NCBI GenBank assembly: GCA_019914995.1
Contig: CM034130.1
Span: 10,724,842 to 10,788,841, forward strand
DNA: 64,000 nt
DNA from: Acanthochlamys bracteata
Lineage: Eukaryota; Streptophyta; Magnoliopsida; Pandanales; Velloziaceae
Direction: 5' to 3'
Under the pieces are notes generated by a model. The model did not search any database and was not told the DNA's origin. It saw only the letters and a program-made list of their open reading frames with translations. This document shows, in pieces, positions 33,030 through 46,000 of this stretch (within the stretch, counting starts at the first letter, position 1; every line of letters begins with the position of its first letter). Position numbers and translations under genes: made by a program.

Positions 33030-35120
33030 TCAGTGTCGGCCTGGGCGGAGACGGTGCAATGCTGCGAAGGCGACGAATCTGTATCCGACGAGCATGATTG
33101 CCATGATGCATACATCTGCCCACAATCGGGACAGACCCACCGACCGAATGGCAGGAAAATCGGCCGCCCTGCAGAGCATCCCATCAGCCGAGCACTGGTA
33201 GACGTCGTCGGGCCTGAACTGTACTCCCAGTAGCAGCTTGTAGCAGTAGTAGCTGTAGCTGAGGTACTTGAGCCACAGTATGAACCCCGGTATCTGCTGC
33301 ACGTAGTATCCTCCCGCGATCAAAAACACGAGCGTTGTCACTGATGCAAGCGTCGTCGCCTGCTTAACGTCCATGAGCAACGCGCCGATGGCGAGCCCAA
33401 GAGACTGGGCGACGAGGACGCTCAACAGAACGACGAGCAAGGACAAGAGGAAGGCAGCTGGGTCGGGTCGCAGACCGCCCATCCAGTAGATGATGAGGAC
33501 AAATGCGGTGGGAAGGGCGAGCTCCATGGGGAGGTCTCCGGCGGTACGGGCGAGGAAGTAGGACGAGAGTCGGTACATGCCCGAGGAGCGTTCTTTCAGA
33601 AGCATGGCACGCTCTTGAGGGAAGGTGAACACTGCGTTGTACAGAGGAAAGAAGCCCCAGAATACGGAAAAGAAGAAGATCAACGCCGTCTGCATATATA
33701 TACACACATTGATTGCACTGATCAGATCGATGCATTAGCTAACTATCATACACGTATAAATACATGCAGAAGACGTAGCTAGCTAGGAATTACATGTACT
33801 AATTTATAATTAATGATATAAATGATGAAGAATAAAATGTAGGCTGCGACCAATTAGTGAGAAGCTGAATTAATTTAATTGGTCGATCGGGCCGTGGCAC
33901 TACTCTCCTTGCGTTGATTGAATTTGCTTTCCGTCATTATATCATGATAGATATGGACTAATAAATAAATGTAATGTTAATGATGAAAAGAAATTGATAC
34001 GATTCATGGAAAGCATGCTTAATTGTGATGAATAACATTATATTGATTTAGGAATAATCAGCTATTTATTAATTAATTCAGAAACACAGACCAAAGAAAT
34101 TCAAAAAATAGACTTAATTTGTCCTTAATTTCATGATAACATCAGAGCAACCATATATTATATTTACTGTTAATTTCCTGAGACTCATTTAGAAAATAAT
34201 GAAGAAAATGCGCACATATCCTAACTCGAAACTATACATTAACTAAAATATTAGAGGTGGAGGTAAGAAAAGAATCATTAAAGTAGAAAGAAACCAAGGC
34301 ATTCCCGCCATTCCTTTTTAATGATTTCTTTTAAAAGCGCACGCATTAGTACTGTTTCCTAACTTTCCTTAGAATTAATAGTTTCTTCATAAAAAATTCT
34401 TTATTATATATAGAGCGAGAAGTACTGTATCATCATGAACATTAATTAATTAATTAATTAATTAATCAATCTCTATAGTTTTTGAATTGTAGAGATACAT
34501 GCATGCGTGACTATGATGATGAGTACCTTGTCCTGTAAGTGGGAGGGAGGGGTGTGCCACCACAGCAGTCCACCGAGCGTGGCGACGCTGAGAACCTGAA
34601 ATATCCTGAGCTTGTTGAAGGTCTCGTACCGTCTCTCCTTCAGGCTCCGCCGGAGAAGAACACGAAACTGTTCCAACCAGCTTGTACACCACTGCTCTCT
34701 ATGATCTCTCATTACCGCCGTTGCTGATGCAGTGTTACTAATAGTAGTATTCGTGGCGGCGTAAGGACGACAGTTGCTGCTGTCGACGACGGCGTAGAGC
34801 TCGGTCTTGATTCTGGTAGCGATGTTGCGGTCGTAGACAGAGATGAGCTGCTCCCTCACCGCTTTCCTCTCCTTCTCGATGCTTCCGTCCGCGTCCCCAT
34901 GCTCAATCCCGTACTTGGACTCCGGGGAGATACCTGTATATTAATTACTGAATTATAAATTAAGGCGAATAAAAATTAACGGTCATGATTAGTAAATCTA
35001 TCAGTGTTATAAGTAGTCATTATGTATGATTATATTATATTAAAGAATACGCATATATATATATACATGATGGCCTATCATTAACGCAAATCATTTCTGC
35101 TGTGCAGCATGTGGATATAC

Positions 35121-35180
<60 letters not shown>

Positions 35181-36877
35181 GTATATAGAGAGTGGTGGGA
35201 GTCCCCATCTATCTATCTATCATATGTTTGTAGGAATAGTGGTGATATATGCGCGAGCGCCGAGGTCGATCCAGCAGCCGGAAGCAAGTGGTGGTGGTGG
35301 TGCTGCTGCTGGCCCACCGGCGACAACAACAGTACTAATACTATTGTTCTAAAAGCAAGCCAGAAAAAAAAAAAAAAAAAAAAAAGCAAGGGATATGTAT
35401 AGCAGTAGTAGTAGATAAAGCACGCGCGGCATTAATAAATACATATATAGCTCCGCTGATACGGGGAGGCAAATATTAATTATATTATTAATATGCCAGG
35501 ATCATTTCATGTATAGATAAAGCACGCGGCAATAGATCAATGTCTATCTATTACTATCACATCATCGCTGGCGACACTAATTTTAACTACGGTTTTAATT
35601 AAGACGGTCGATTATTTGATTAATTAAGACATACCGTTGGCGAGGTCGAGGAGGAGGTCGGCAGGGTTGACGGCAGCGCCCAGCGGCGAACAGAAACCCA
35701 TAGCGGCAAAGTATTCGGTGGCAGCAGACGCTAACCCATAGTATATCGGTGACCCTTCCGATAGGAGAACCACCTTGTCGAACATGTGGTACAGCCTGCT
35801 CGACGGCTGGTGTATTGTCGTCACCACTGTCCTCCTTCCCTCCGCCGCCAACTTCCTTAAGGTCGCTATGATCCTCTGCGCCGTCGTCGAGTCCAGCCCC
35901 GAAGTCGGCTCGTCTAGCAACAAGAGGCTGGGGTTCACCAGCATCTCCTGCCCTATGCTCACCCGCTTTCGCTCTCCTCCCGATATTCCACGCAGCAGGG
36001 GCCCCCCGATGACCGTGTTCGCCACTCTAGACAGCCCCAGCTCCGCCATGACTTGCTCGGCCTGGGACACCTTCTCAGCTCGGGAGAGAGACGACGGTAG
36101 TCGGAGGAGGGCCGTGAAGATGAGTGTCTCGGCAACCGTAAGGTGAGGGTAGAGGACGTCGTCCTGCGGGACGAACCCCGTCCGACGCTTCGTGGAGCCG
36201 GTGAAAGGAAGCCCGTTGTACGTGATCTTCCCGGAGAGCTTGCTTCTTGCGGTTCCGCAGGGGAGGCGGCCGCCGAGGGCGGTGAGGAGCGTCGTCTTGC
36301 CGCTGCCAGAGGGACCTAGCATGGCGAGCATCTCACCAGGGCAAACCATGCCGCTGATGCCGTTGAGGATCGTCTTCTCGTGATGGGAAGAGTACTCTCC
36401 CCCGGGGATAGTAGAGCTACTGCAGAAGCAGCAGCAAGTAGTCCAGGGCTCTGATCCACTTCCGATCTTCAACTTGTACACCACCTCCTCAAACTGCAGG
36501 CACGCGGTCATCATCAATCATTTAAATATTATAAATCTACAATATTAACATGAATTAATAATCAATTAATCGAATGAGTATAGCTCGCTAGTTAACCGGC
36601 TAATTAAGTGAGACGTATGCATGCGTGCTACGCGTATATATCTATGCATACAAAGAGTAGTAGTGTAGGTAAGTACCTTGAGCGTCACCGGAAAGACGGC
36701 GGATCGAATTCCAAGATAAGGAGGTGGTTGATCATGACGATGAGGATGTGCAGTAGGATCAGGTGGAGGAGGACTAGAATAAGGCACGACCGAATTGCTC
36801 GGCGCCACGATCATGTCGCCAGACGAGAGACCAGCACCTGCAATGTTCGTCGTCGTCTGCAGCTCACGGTGAGGCAT
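33030..36877 (-). CDS. ABCG14: ABCG14-type half-size ABC transporter (cytokinin exporter)
   Basis: Four exons, 36877-36677, 36493-35635, 34933-34527 and 33689-33030, close in phase to 708 residues. The product is a WBC-subfamily half-transporter of the plasma membrane. Arabidopsis ABCG14 loads trans-zeatin-type cytokinins into the xylem. ATP-binding parts: Walker A GPSGSGKT (127-134), signature ISGGERKR (237-244), and Walker [14 protein letters not shown] (Asp261, Glu262). The membrane part has [78 protein letters not shown], and [20 protein letters not shown], matching ABCG14 almost word for word as I recall it. The N-terminal head is His/Pro-rich. A Cys-rich run CCCFC (87-91) sits ahead of the conserved KTILNGI. 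The protein is about 60 residues longer than the Arabidopsis one. The gene is GC-rich. ABCG14 homodimers and heterodimers are known in the family. Confidence 0.93.
35121..35181. repeat. (ATA)n microsatellite in ABCG14 intron 2
   Basis: About twenty copies of the trinucleotide ata/taa, with no interruptions visible. It lies inside the second intron (34934-35634). Length polymorphism between individuals would be expected. Confidence 0.9.
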
Positions 36878-37800
36878 CTGGATATATGGATCAGTAGGTC
36901 TGAAAAGAATTGAAGAAGATATATAATAGCTAGGTGATGTATGCGAGAGAGGAAGAAGAGCAAGGGATCGAGGGGCCGGGGAATTGATCAATTAAGGTAG
37001 CAAGGGAATTTGGGAAAGTTGAATATATGCAGCAGCAGGGCGCGCGCATGCAGCTGATGATGTATAGGGTAGCAAGGGAAGGGGGGGAGCAAGATGGGTT
37101 CACTTATATAAGCAAAAAGAAAAGCAAAAAGCTATATATAATACATATATAGTTGAATGAATGAAGTAGCTAGCTTGCTAGTGAGAATGTGTTGGGTTGG
37201 GTGACCATTAAATTAATCGATGCATTAATCACGATCGATGGATGATCAGATGGCCTGAGCATATATATATATATATATATAGCAGTAGCAGCAGTAGTAG
37301 AGGTATACATACATAGCAGTAGTAGGAACATAATATATAACAGATTGAAGATGAGAAGTGAAGGACCCACTCCACTCCACTCCGCTCCCTTCCACTTTGA
37401 TCGATCATCTTTCAAACTAAAAAGAAACGAAAAGAAAAGAAAAAGAGAGCAATTTGCTCACTTCACTGTTTTTAATTTGCTCTGCTTTTCTTAACTTGCT
37501 TTAATTGCCCACTAGGCAACTTATTCGAGTGATATTAACACTTGTGGGGGTTGCCCAGCACTCTCTCTCTATATATATATTTATTCATTCAAAGGTGTGT
37601 AGTGATATATTGGGATTGGGATATGTGGGACTTCATCTGACCGACTTCCTATTATCTCTTAGCTTGCCTCCTTCTCTGCATATTGATTCTGTCCCTCATG
37701 CATGTATGTATATTACATTTGTTCCATCTCATACATACAGATATACTTTACTCTGCTCTTTTCTCTTTCGGTGCCTACAACGATCATATGCATGTCATTA

Positions 37801-37833
<33 letters not shown>

Positions 37834-39700
37834 TAAATTATCTTAGTATTTAAGGGGAAAAAAAACTACCTTCAATCAATTAGAGCATACAAATACTGGT
37901 AACGCTTGCACATATACAAGTAGTTAAGAGATATTGTTTTGGAATTGGTCTATGTTTAGTGGCGAATCAATCTTTTTAGTTTCTTCCGAGCAGTCAATGC
38001 ACGCTCCATCATATATATATATATATATATATAAAAAAAGAGATCTACGGAGGAAAGAATTTTTTCGCATAACTTTAATCATGATTGCTGATTAATTAAG
38101 AGAACCGCATCCGCACGACCAGACCAACTATATGTTGGAATTATTATTCGAAACGAATATATATAATCTAATTTGAGGAAGGACAAATTACTACGCTATT
38201 ATCGGGTGACGCTTCTTAATTACCATAAAATTTTACAAATTAACAAATTAAAGATAAGATTCTATTAGATTTCTCTGTAAGGGTGGTACATGTATACGTA
38301 CGTACGTATATGTTCAGGAAGATCTTAGAACTGGGGTTTGTGTTGAAATTAAAGATGCTACCAGGTTTGTGATTGATATTCTTTTTCGTAATTGTTGAGG
38401 AGGGAGAATATATAAAGGGCAAATAACATATAATAATTAGAGAATATATATCATAATTATAAAAAGTAATATGTACCGAAAAGGTGAGGGGACAAATTTT
38501 ATTTAGTTAGCTTTTTGGAATAGTCAAGTCGATCATGTCGAGCAATTTAAGTTCCTTGGTTATTGTTTTTTGTGAGATATATCTCGTCTGATTTTTTAGA
38601 AGATAAATATATAAATAATTAATAATAATAATAATAATAAAAGAGATTTATGGGCTCCATCTATATGTTTAGCATTCCATTCATAAAACAAAAAAGAGAG
38701 AAACACAATCAACACACTTTGGGAGCGTAGCTAGCTAGATTATTTGCAAAGTGTTTGTTTTGTTATGGGGAATCATTAATTCTTTTCACTTCGTTTCGTT
38801 AATCATTCATAAAATAAAAATAAAAAAAGGAAGATCTTGTACTTGGATATCCTACAATGATTAGAGCGCGCATGCTAAAAGATATAGATATCCATTACGT
38901 ATTAATATATATATATCATCTTTTTTAATTAATTAATTAGCTCTATTTAGATACATATATAGTGATAATTGATGTTGCAGGCGCTGTAGGTTTGATGTCA
39001 TCTCTATATATATATAACTGGCTATTAATAATATTTGTTAAATACAATGTAATATGTTGTTTAAACCTTTATAAGGTGTTGGTGCATTTAACATTAGCTA
39101 GCTATTAGGTTTTAATTTGTATTTACGTTTTAATTGACAATGCATCTTCTTATAGATACATGAACTGACCTCGAACATGCAGCTTTGCTAGCTATATAGC
39201 AACAACAGCAGTTAGTAAAACGATCGACGATCATTGCCGGCCAGTGGGGGCGTCAGCATGCGATAGCAATTAATTTAAAATTAACACCACTTCCTTGTAT
39301 ATATATGCACTATAGATATGCACTAATTCTATATATATATATGTATATATATATAGATACGTACAACAAAAAAGAAAAACGCGCAGCAAGCATTTTATCG
39401 CTAGGTAGAACGCAGGACCCGCTTTCTTTCTTTTTGAGTTTCTTTGCTTTCTTTCATAAATTAATCTACTTATAATGGGAGTAAAATAGATTAACCGTTG
39501 TAGTGGGAGATACATTTGCATTCTATTATTAGTTTAGTCGTTGCTTCAACTCATACAGATTCGTCAGCTTATCAAAGATCCACTAAGGGACTGTTTATCG
39601 TTACTTATTTCATTAATAATTGTAGTTTATGTGCGAAGATAACTAATGATCTGAATATAATTAAGTTGTGCAAACCAACAAAGAGGAGCATATAAAAAAA
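36878..39700. other. ABCG14 promoter side and AT-rich intergenic region
   Basis: No gene is recognised. The first few hundred bases upstream of the ABCG14 start codon should be its promoter and leader. Several (TA)n microsatellites are present (about 37261-37280, 37803-37832 and 38011-38031). Confidence 0.45.
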
Positions 39701-41340
39701 ATTACTCAGTACAAATAATCGACTATCTTCCTCCTGAATTTGAAGGACAGTCTTTTCACACAATCTGGCCACAACCGTCAGCTATATCACAAGAAAGAGC
39801 GCTCATTGAAGAACAAATTTCGTCTTTGGAACCGTTGAAACAAAGGAGCCAAACAGAGACTCAGAGAATGCCAACATAGAGAAAGCAGTCGACTAGATCA
39901 GTGCTGAACCAGACCCGACATAACATGATCATCCATTACTTGCCAAAACAAATTTCAAGTGTAACATACATCTCAAAAAAGCTCGAGTCATTCATCAGAG
40001 ACAGAAATTCTTCAGCAACAACATTTCATCAAAATTAGTGGAGAAGGAGGTATACGTACAAAGAAGACATCCAACACATGGATTCAGTATTTAGCTACAA
40101 CAGCACAAGTCAATTAACAAAGCTACTCACTCAATTCTAACTGATGGCCACACATACTGAAAATTCAACAGACAAGAGAAGGGTAGCACATTCAGAATTT
40201 CAAAGCCCAGCGAACAAAGAGGAAGGGAAGCGCACGCGCGGGAGTTCAAATTTCTCAAATGCGGCGCGGCGGGCTCACTAATTACTGGAAGGTCATCAAA
40301 TTACCTCAAGATCGCCGCATTAAATGTCAAAATAGCAACAAATAAAGATTCAAGTAAGATCGCCTCTCATCCAGTAAGATCGGACTCAAACTAGCCCGAC
40401 GGGTTGATCGACGAATGAAAGCAGAGCGCAGCACATTGAACGCGAGACATTGGAGATCGAGATCTACTACAACAACGAGAAAGTTGTTGTAGTATCTGCC
40501 AAAGCATACCAAGTTCTCATCACCGGCATTCTTCTAGTCTGCTCACACTAATAAAATTTTGTTAGAATTTCAAAATTGATTTTAATAATAATAAATATTA
40601 AAAATTATAATTTATAAGTTATATAAACTAATAATTTAAACTAAATCGTGCAGAATTAAAAATATAAATTTTTTTACTAAATAGTCATATTTCAGCCAGC
40701 TGTTTTATATAATACTTTATATCGAACGCAAGAAAAAATTGCTTAAGTATTGAAATAATAGAACAGAGCAGATCGATCAGAGCAGAACAGAGGAATTTAG
40801 CAAAGTATAACAGAGAAGTTTCACGAGAAATAATCTACTAAATTGTTGCTGATCTTTATCTAAAAAAAATAATCATCTTATAGATTTCAGAAGCAGATTC
40901 AGTCATGATATAGATTCACTTTGAATATAATTTTTTTTACCATAATTAGAACAATATGTACACAATAATATTGAGTAAAGAGTTTACCAAATCATGATTA
41001 TAGTGAGAAAGATCTCCACTACCTTGAACAAAAAAAATGAAAGAGAGAAATTTTGCGGCGGGCTACTCGGATCGCCTGCGGGAGTGGAGAGAGCTATCTT
41101 GATGGGAGGAAAACGTAGAAAGGAGTTGGGAAGACATTGAGCACTGCCAGCTGAAACGCGATCAAAATGAGTAGCGGCAAGATCCTCAGGTCACAGCGGG
41201 AAACACCGGAGGAGTGGCTCGACGAAGAGAAGAAGAAGATTTGGACTCGACAGATCGAATGAAGCAGCGAAGAGAGACCCGCATGAGTTAAATGAGTGAA
41301 ATGACTATGCTGTCTTATGTGCTTCTGTTCAGCGCGTGTT
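39701..41340. other. unclassified non-AT-rich block, possibly repeat-derived
   Basis: This stretch has a higher GC content and a different texture from its AT-rich surroundings, including gcgcacgcgcgggag near 40230. I find no long open frame or recognisable protein. A 12-bp perfect hairpin lies within it at 40465-40494. It could be part of an LTR or a non-autonomous element, but I cannot identify termini. Confidence 0.35.
40465..40494. other. 12-bp perfect hairpin
   Basis: Left arm tactacaacaac (40465-40476), loop gagaaa, right arm gttgttgtagta (40483-40494). The arms are perfect complements. The stem is too short for a typical microRNA precursor, and no U-run terminator context exists in a plant genome. 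It may be a remnant of a transposon end or chance. Confidence 0.6.
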
Positions 41341-41419
41341 AGCGCTTTTCTTCTAGCCGTTGGACCAAGCGATCCGACGGTCCATAATTAATGTGCACAA
41401 TGTGCACTTAACACCAATG

Positions 41420-41420
41420 T

Positions 41421-41467
<47 letters not shown>
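41420..41467. repeat. compound (AC)n(AT)n microsatellite
   Basis: About eight acac units run directly into a long (at)n tract. This is a plain simple repeat in intergenic DNA. Confidence 0.85.
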
Positions 41468-41470
<3 letters not shown>

Positions 41471-41689
41471 TAGTACTCTGGTATTCGGTATTTTATAAAC
41501 ATTAATGGTCACAATTGCATCAGAAAAGATCATCGCGCAAATGTTTTAGAAAGAAAGAGGTATTAACTTCTTCTATTCTCTTTCCTTTTCCAAAAAAATA
41601 ATTACATCAAAACTGTATTTTTACTGATAACTTTATGTATTCTCTTTCCTACATTTATTTTAATTTTTTCATTATTTTTAACTTAATTT

Positions 41690-42125
41690 TTTTTACTAAT
41701 TTAATTTAATTTAGTTAATTTAATCTAGTTATTATCTAGTTACCAATTAATTACCAGTTGATAACTGGTCGATAACTAGTCGATAACTGATTGATAATTA
41801 GTCGATAATTTAATTTAAATTAAATTAACTTTATTTAGTTAAATTTAATTTCAGTTATTGATTGACTATTGATCAGTTACCGATCAGTCGCTGGTCGATT
41901 ATCAGCCAATTATTAGTTGGTAACTCATTGATAACTTCTAAATAGTTGATCGATTGTCAAACAGTTACTGATCAATTATCGATCAGTTTCTGGTTAGTAA
42001 CTGGTTGATAACTGATAAATAAATTAGTTGATAACTAATCGACTAGTACTAATTTATAACTGATTGATATTGATAAATAACTAGTTGATAACTAGTAGAC
42101 CAATTAGTGATCAGTAACTGATCCA
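41690..42125. repeat. degenerate minisatellite of a roughly 10-11 bp unit
   Basis: More than twenty imperfect copies of a short unit close to gataactggtc / gataactagt / gatcagttac fill this stretch. Because the core gataac and its complement gttatc both occur, and tgatca-like joints are frequent, much of the array is self-complementary. Parts drift into ttaatttaatt runs. It has no coding content. Confidence 0.7.
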
Positions 42126-43034
42126 TAATAAAATTAAATTAATTAATAAAGAATCAAGTTAAAAATAATAATTAATTAAAATAAGAGTAGAAAAAAGAAT
42201 TAGTACAATTCTAATGCAATTATTTTTTTAAATAAGAAAGAAAATAAAAAAAGTGATTTTTTCTGATACTATCGTAACAGTTCATTTTTATAAAATTACT
42301 GAATGTTGAATAATAAAAAAAGTGTTTATACTTCGATATATATATATATGAACAAATATATATGTATATTGTCATTTTAGGTGCGTAAAAAGTAAAAAAA
42401 AAATTTACCGTAGGATATCGAAAAATATGTGATAAAAAATCGATTGAATCATAAGAGAGATTGATAGAAAGACGAGAAAGATTGATAGAAGTTTAAATAT
42501 GTGGGAATGGATAAGATCATCGGAGGTCCTTCTCCATATATATCTGATCTGCTCGCGGCTGCTCGATGGCTGATGGATTGCTGGAGCCTGCAATTTAAGT
42601 TGTTAGGTCACCATCTCCCACATGATTCGCTAAATAATCTTTTTGTACATCACATACCTACAGATAAAAAATGTAAGCGAACCAGAACATATCAAGAGAG
42701 GGTTTTTGTTTTTTCTTGTTAACGTAACAAATTATATTTGAAGTATTTTGTATAAATTTGACTTACTCGATCCTTGTTGATAATCGTTTTGAAATTGCGT
42801 AGTTGGTTTAATTTCTTTCTTTCTTTCTTTCTATATTGCGTTTCAAATAAAAATCTCTTTCTTTTCGTCCGTCTTTATTTTCTTCTTTTGACTTCTCCGT
42901 TTTCTCTGTCCAATCGAGAAAATTTGCTTCTTTCACTTCTCTTTCTTGCTTGATTACTCCATCAAAACCTTCTTTTAATCTTTCTAGCGAGAAAAAAATC
43001 ATCAGCGCATTTAGAAAGAGAGAAAACGAGAGAG
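42126..43034. other. intergenic region and WAT1-like gene promoter
   Basis: AT-rich sequence, a (TTTC)n tract at about 42810-42832, and then purine-rich leader sequence up to the start codon. I see no gene. Confidence 0.45.
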
Positions 43035-46000
43035 ATGACGGTGGAGAGAGCTGGCAGCAGCACCAGCGCCGGATCCATGCCTTCACTGTCACCGTCTTCT
43101 GCCACGTGGCAGGCTCATGCCGCTATGGCCTTCGTCCAGCTAGTCAACGGCGGGTACCACGTCATCACCAAGGTAGCCCTCAACGACGGAGTCAACCAGT
43201 TCGTCTTCTGCGTCTACCGCGACCTCCTCGCCCTCCTCCTTCTCTCCGCCGCAGCTCTCTTCCTCGAGGGCCGCCCCACCCAAACCCGACCTTTGAACTC
43301 CCGCATTATTGCCTCCTTCTTCTTCCTCGGCGTCACCGGGTACCCTACTGCCTCCTTCTTGTTGATTTCTATGCTAGCATCTTCTCTCAACAGTCATCAT
43401 CATCACCATCACGTCCCATCTTCTCCTCTGAGATATAATCTCACGTTCATTAATTATTTTACAACTACGTAGTTGAGCTTCTGATTCTTCTTCTTCTTCT
43501 TCCTCTCTGCTGCAGGATCTTCGGTAATCAGCTTCTCTTCCTGCTCGGCCTCAGCTACACCAACGCTTCCTACGCTGCCGCCGTCCAACCTGCCATTCCC
43601 GTCTTCACTTTCATCTTGGCTCTCATCATTGGGTAATTTACTGACAACGCATCCGCACACACACCGCCCGCCCCCTCCCCAAACACAAAAAAAAAATAAA
43701 CCAAAGTTTCTGATTTTTTTTTTTAAAATAAAATTTAACCCAGTTAATCGGCCAGCTCAAAATTTCAGCAACATTCCGTTTTTATGAACTAATGAACTTT
43801 TGAATTTGTTCTTATGGTAAAGGGATTTATTAGTTTTAGTTTTGGCTTTCCTAAATTTTATTTCAAGTAATTGCCAACTTAGTTATGATTATCAGATTCA
43901 TGTCCTTTTTTTTTCATTTGAATTCATCAACTGTCTGTATTTCAAATGGTTGCTAATATGCATATCAAGCAAGCTTCATAATGGATACCAACTATTTTAT
44001 GAATTATAAGTTATTCTTTGTGATCGCGATTGCTTAGTTGTTTCACTTTTAGGGCTGAAACTGTCAACTTCTTCAAGAAGGAAGGCTGTGCTAAGGTTGT
44101 AGGAACGGCTGTTTGTGTTCTGGGTGCATTGTTTATGGTCTTGTATAGAGGTCCTGCTATTGTTAGGGACCGGGGAGTGCAACTTGCATTGCAAAAATTT
44201 AGTGTAAATATCCAGCTTGAACCAGCTGGTTTTATGTCGGGATCTGGTTTGCTGAATTTTGCATTTGGAACATGGAACCTTGGTGTGGTCTGCCTTATCG
44301 CGAACTGCTTCTGTATGGCTGCTTATCTTGCTCTGCAGGTATTCAGCTATAATCTCAGTCCTGATTCCGTTCTTTTCTCTCATTAAAAAGAGTTGTTGAA
44401 CTTGCTCAAAAGAAACGAGTAACTAAGAGATACACACAACTGGATGGTAGATATATGATGGTATTACTGCTTCTAGTATGTACTTCATGAAGTCAACTCT
44501 GACTGTGCCAACTAAAACCAGCATACCATTTCCTTGTTCATGACCTTCCATGCCTTTTATATCAATTTTCATTTTGAAAGTAATCAATTTAATGTCTTGC
44601 AACTTGTGTGCTATGTGCCAAGGTAAAAGAGGGATGATTGGGATGAGCATTGCAGTCACCCATAAAAACCTGTGATCTCTAGGTTTCCTTTCATCTTTCT
44701 GGTTATTTGGGTTTAAGGTTTTGATTTCTTGTTACGTAGGGCTATAAGTAATGTGCTTTATTCACAATATAGTAAGTGAGTTACCCATTCTTTTGGAGAC
44801 ATATAAAAACATAATATAAAAACATAATATGTATAGTAATTAATGTAATTTTGCTGATCTTAGAGGGTAGGCTTTATAAGTACTCACTAATTGTGGAACT
44901 CCCAAAGCTCCTCTAGTTCATGTGCTCATTTTCTAGCTGTCTGTTTCGAAAAAATTGCAGGCACCCGTTTTAGCCAAGTATCCAGCCAGCTTATCATTGA
45001 CTGCATATTCATATTTTTTTGGGGCAATGTTGATGGTAATCTCTGGGTTATTTGCGACTAAGGACTATACAGAGTGGACCCTCACGAGATCGGAGATGAT
45101 AGCCGTTGTATATGCTGTAAGTGTCCTCTTGCAACAATATTGACTGGCTTCACCTGCAAGTGCTCTTGTCATGACTTGCAACTGATTTTTCAGAAACACA
45201 AGGACACTATTTTGCTACTAGTCTTTATAATAACTTAAGTCCAGATTTTGAAAAGAAAAAGCATTCATTTCATTGATCTAATAACTGGGGTGGATGACCA
45301 TGTGAATGATAAAGGTCCAGTTGACAGTCAATTTTGAAATACTATATTGCCTGATTGGTGTACAGGGTACTAGATCTAGCTAATTTACCATTTACCAGGG
45401 ATTTGGTGCATCAGCTCTTAACTATTATCTGATAACATGGTCCAACAAGATCATTGGGCCTGCTTTGGTAGCTTTGTACAATCCGCTGCAACCTCTACTG
45501 TCAACTCTTTTGTCAACAATTTTTCTTGGAAGTGCCATTTATCTTGGAAGGTACATCTGCATATCAACAAGTTTGCAATAATTGATGTATCACTTTCTTC
45601 TTCCTGTCAGCATGTTCTGTAATACTAGTCTGCTTGAATGCAAAAAGATCCAGAAAACTGTTTATATGTTTTATGTTAGTATGAACTCTTCTGTCTACAA
45701 AAGCATGCAGCTAAAATGTCCAGGAAATAGCAAAGGCAGAGCTTTTTTATCTCTTAATATTTTCGTTTGGAAGGTTCTCCTAAGCCTGTCAATTCTCTAT
45801 GCTCCGCACAGCAGTGGTGTTCTTCCATGAAGTCATTTGCATTCTTCAGTATCATCACGTTGTTTCAAGATAACCTTAGCATATAGATAGAATTCATCAG
45901 GACGCAGCACCTTTCACCTTTAGGAAACAGCTTGAATCCAGTCAATGACCAGGAGTAGCTATATAAATTCTGTTGGCATATGCTTAATAAACATTAACCA

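Noticed and set aside
33364..33735. Minus-strand ORF rich in Arg, Ser and Pro.
   Set aside because: It is an out-of-frame shadow of the last ABCG14 exon.
40465..40494. Hairpin considered as a microRNA precursor.
   Set aside because: A 12-bp stem with a six-base loop is too short for a plant microRNA precursor.
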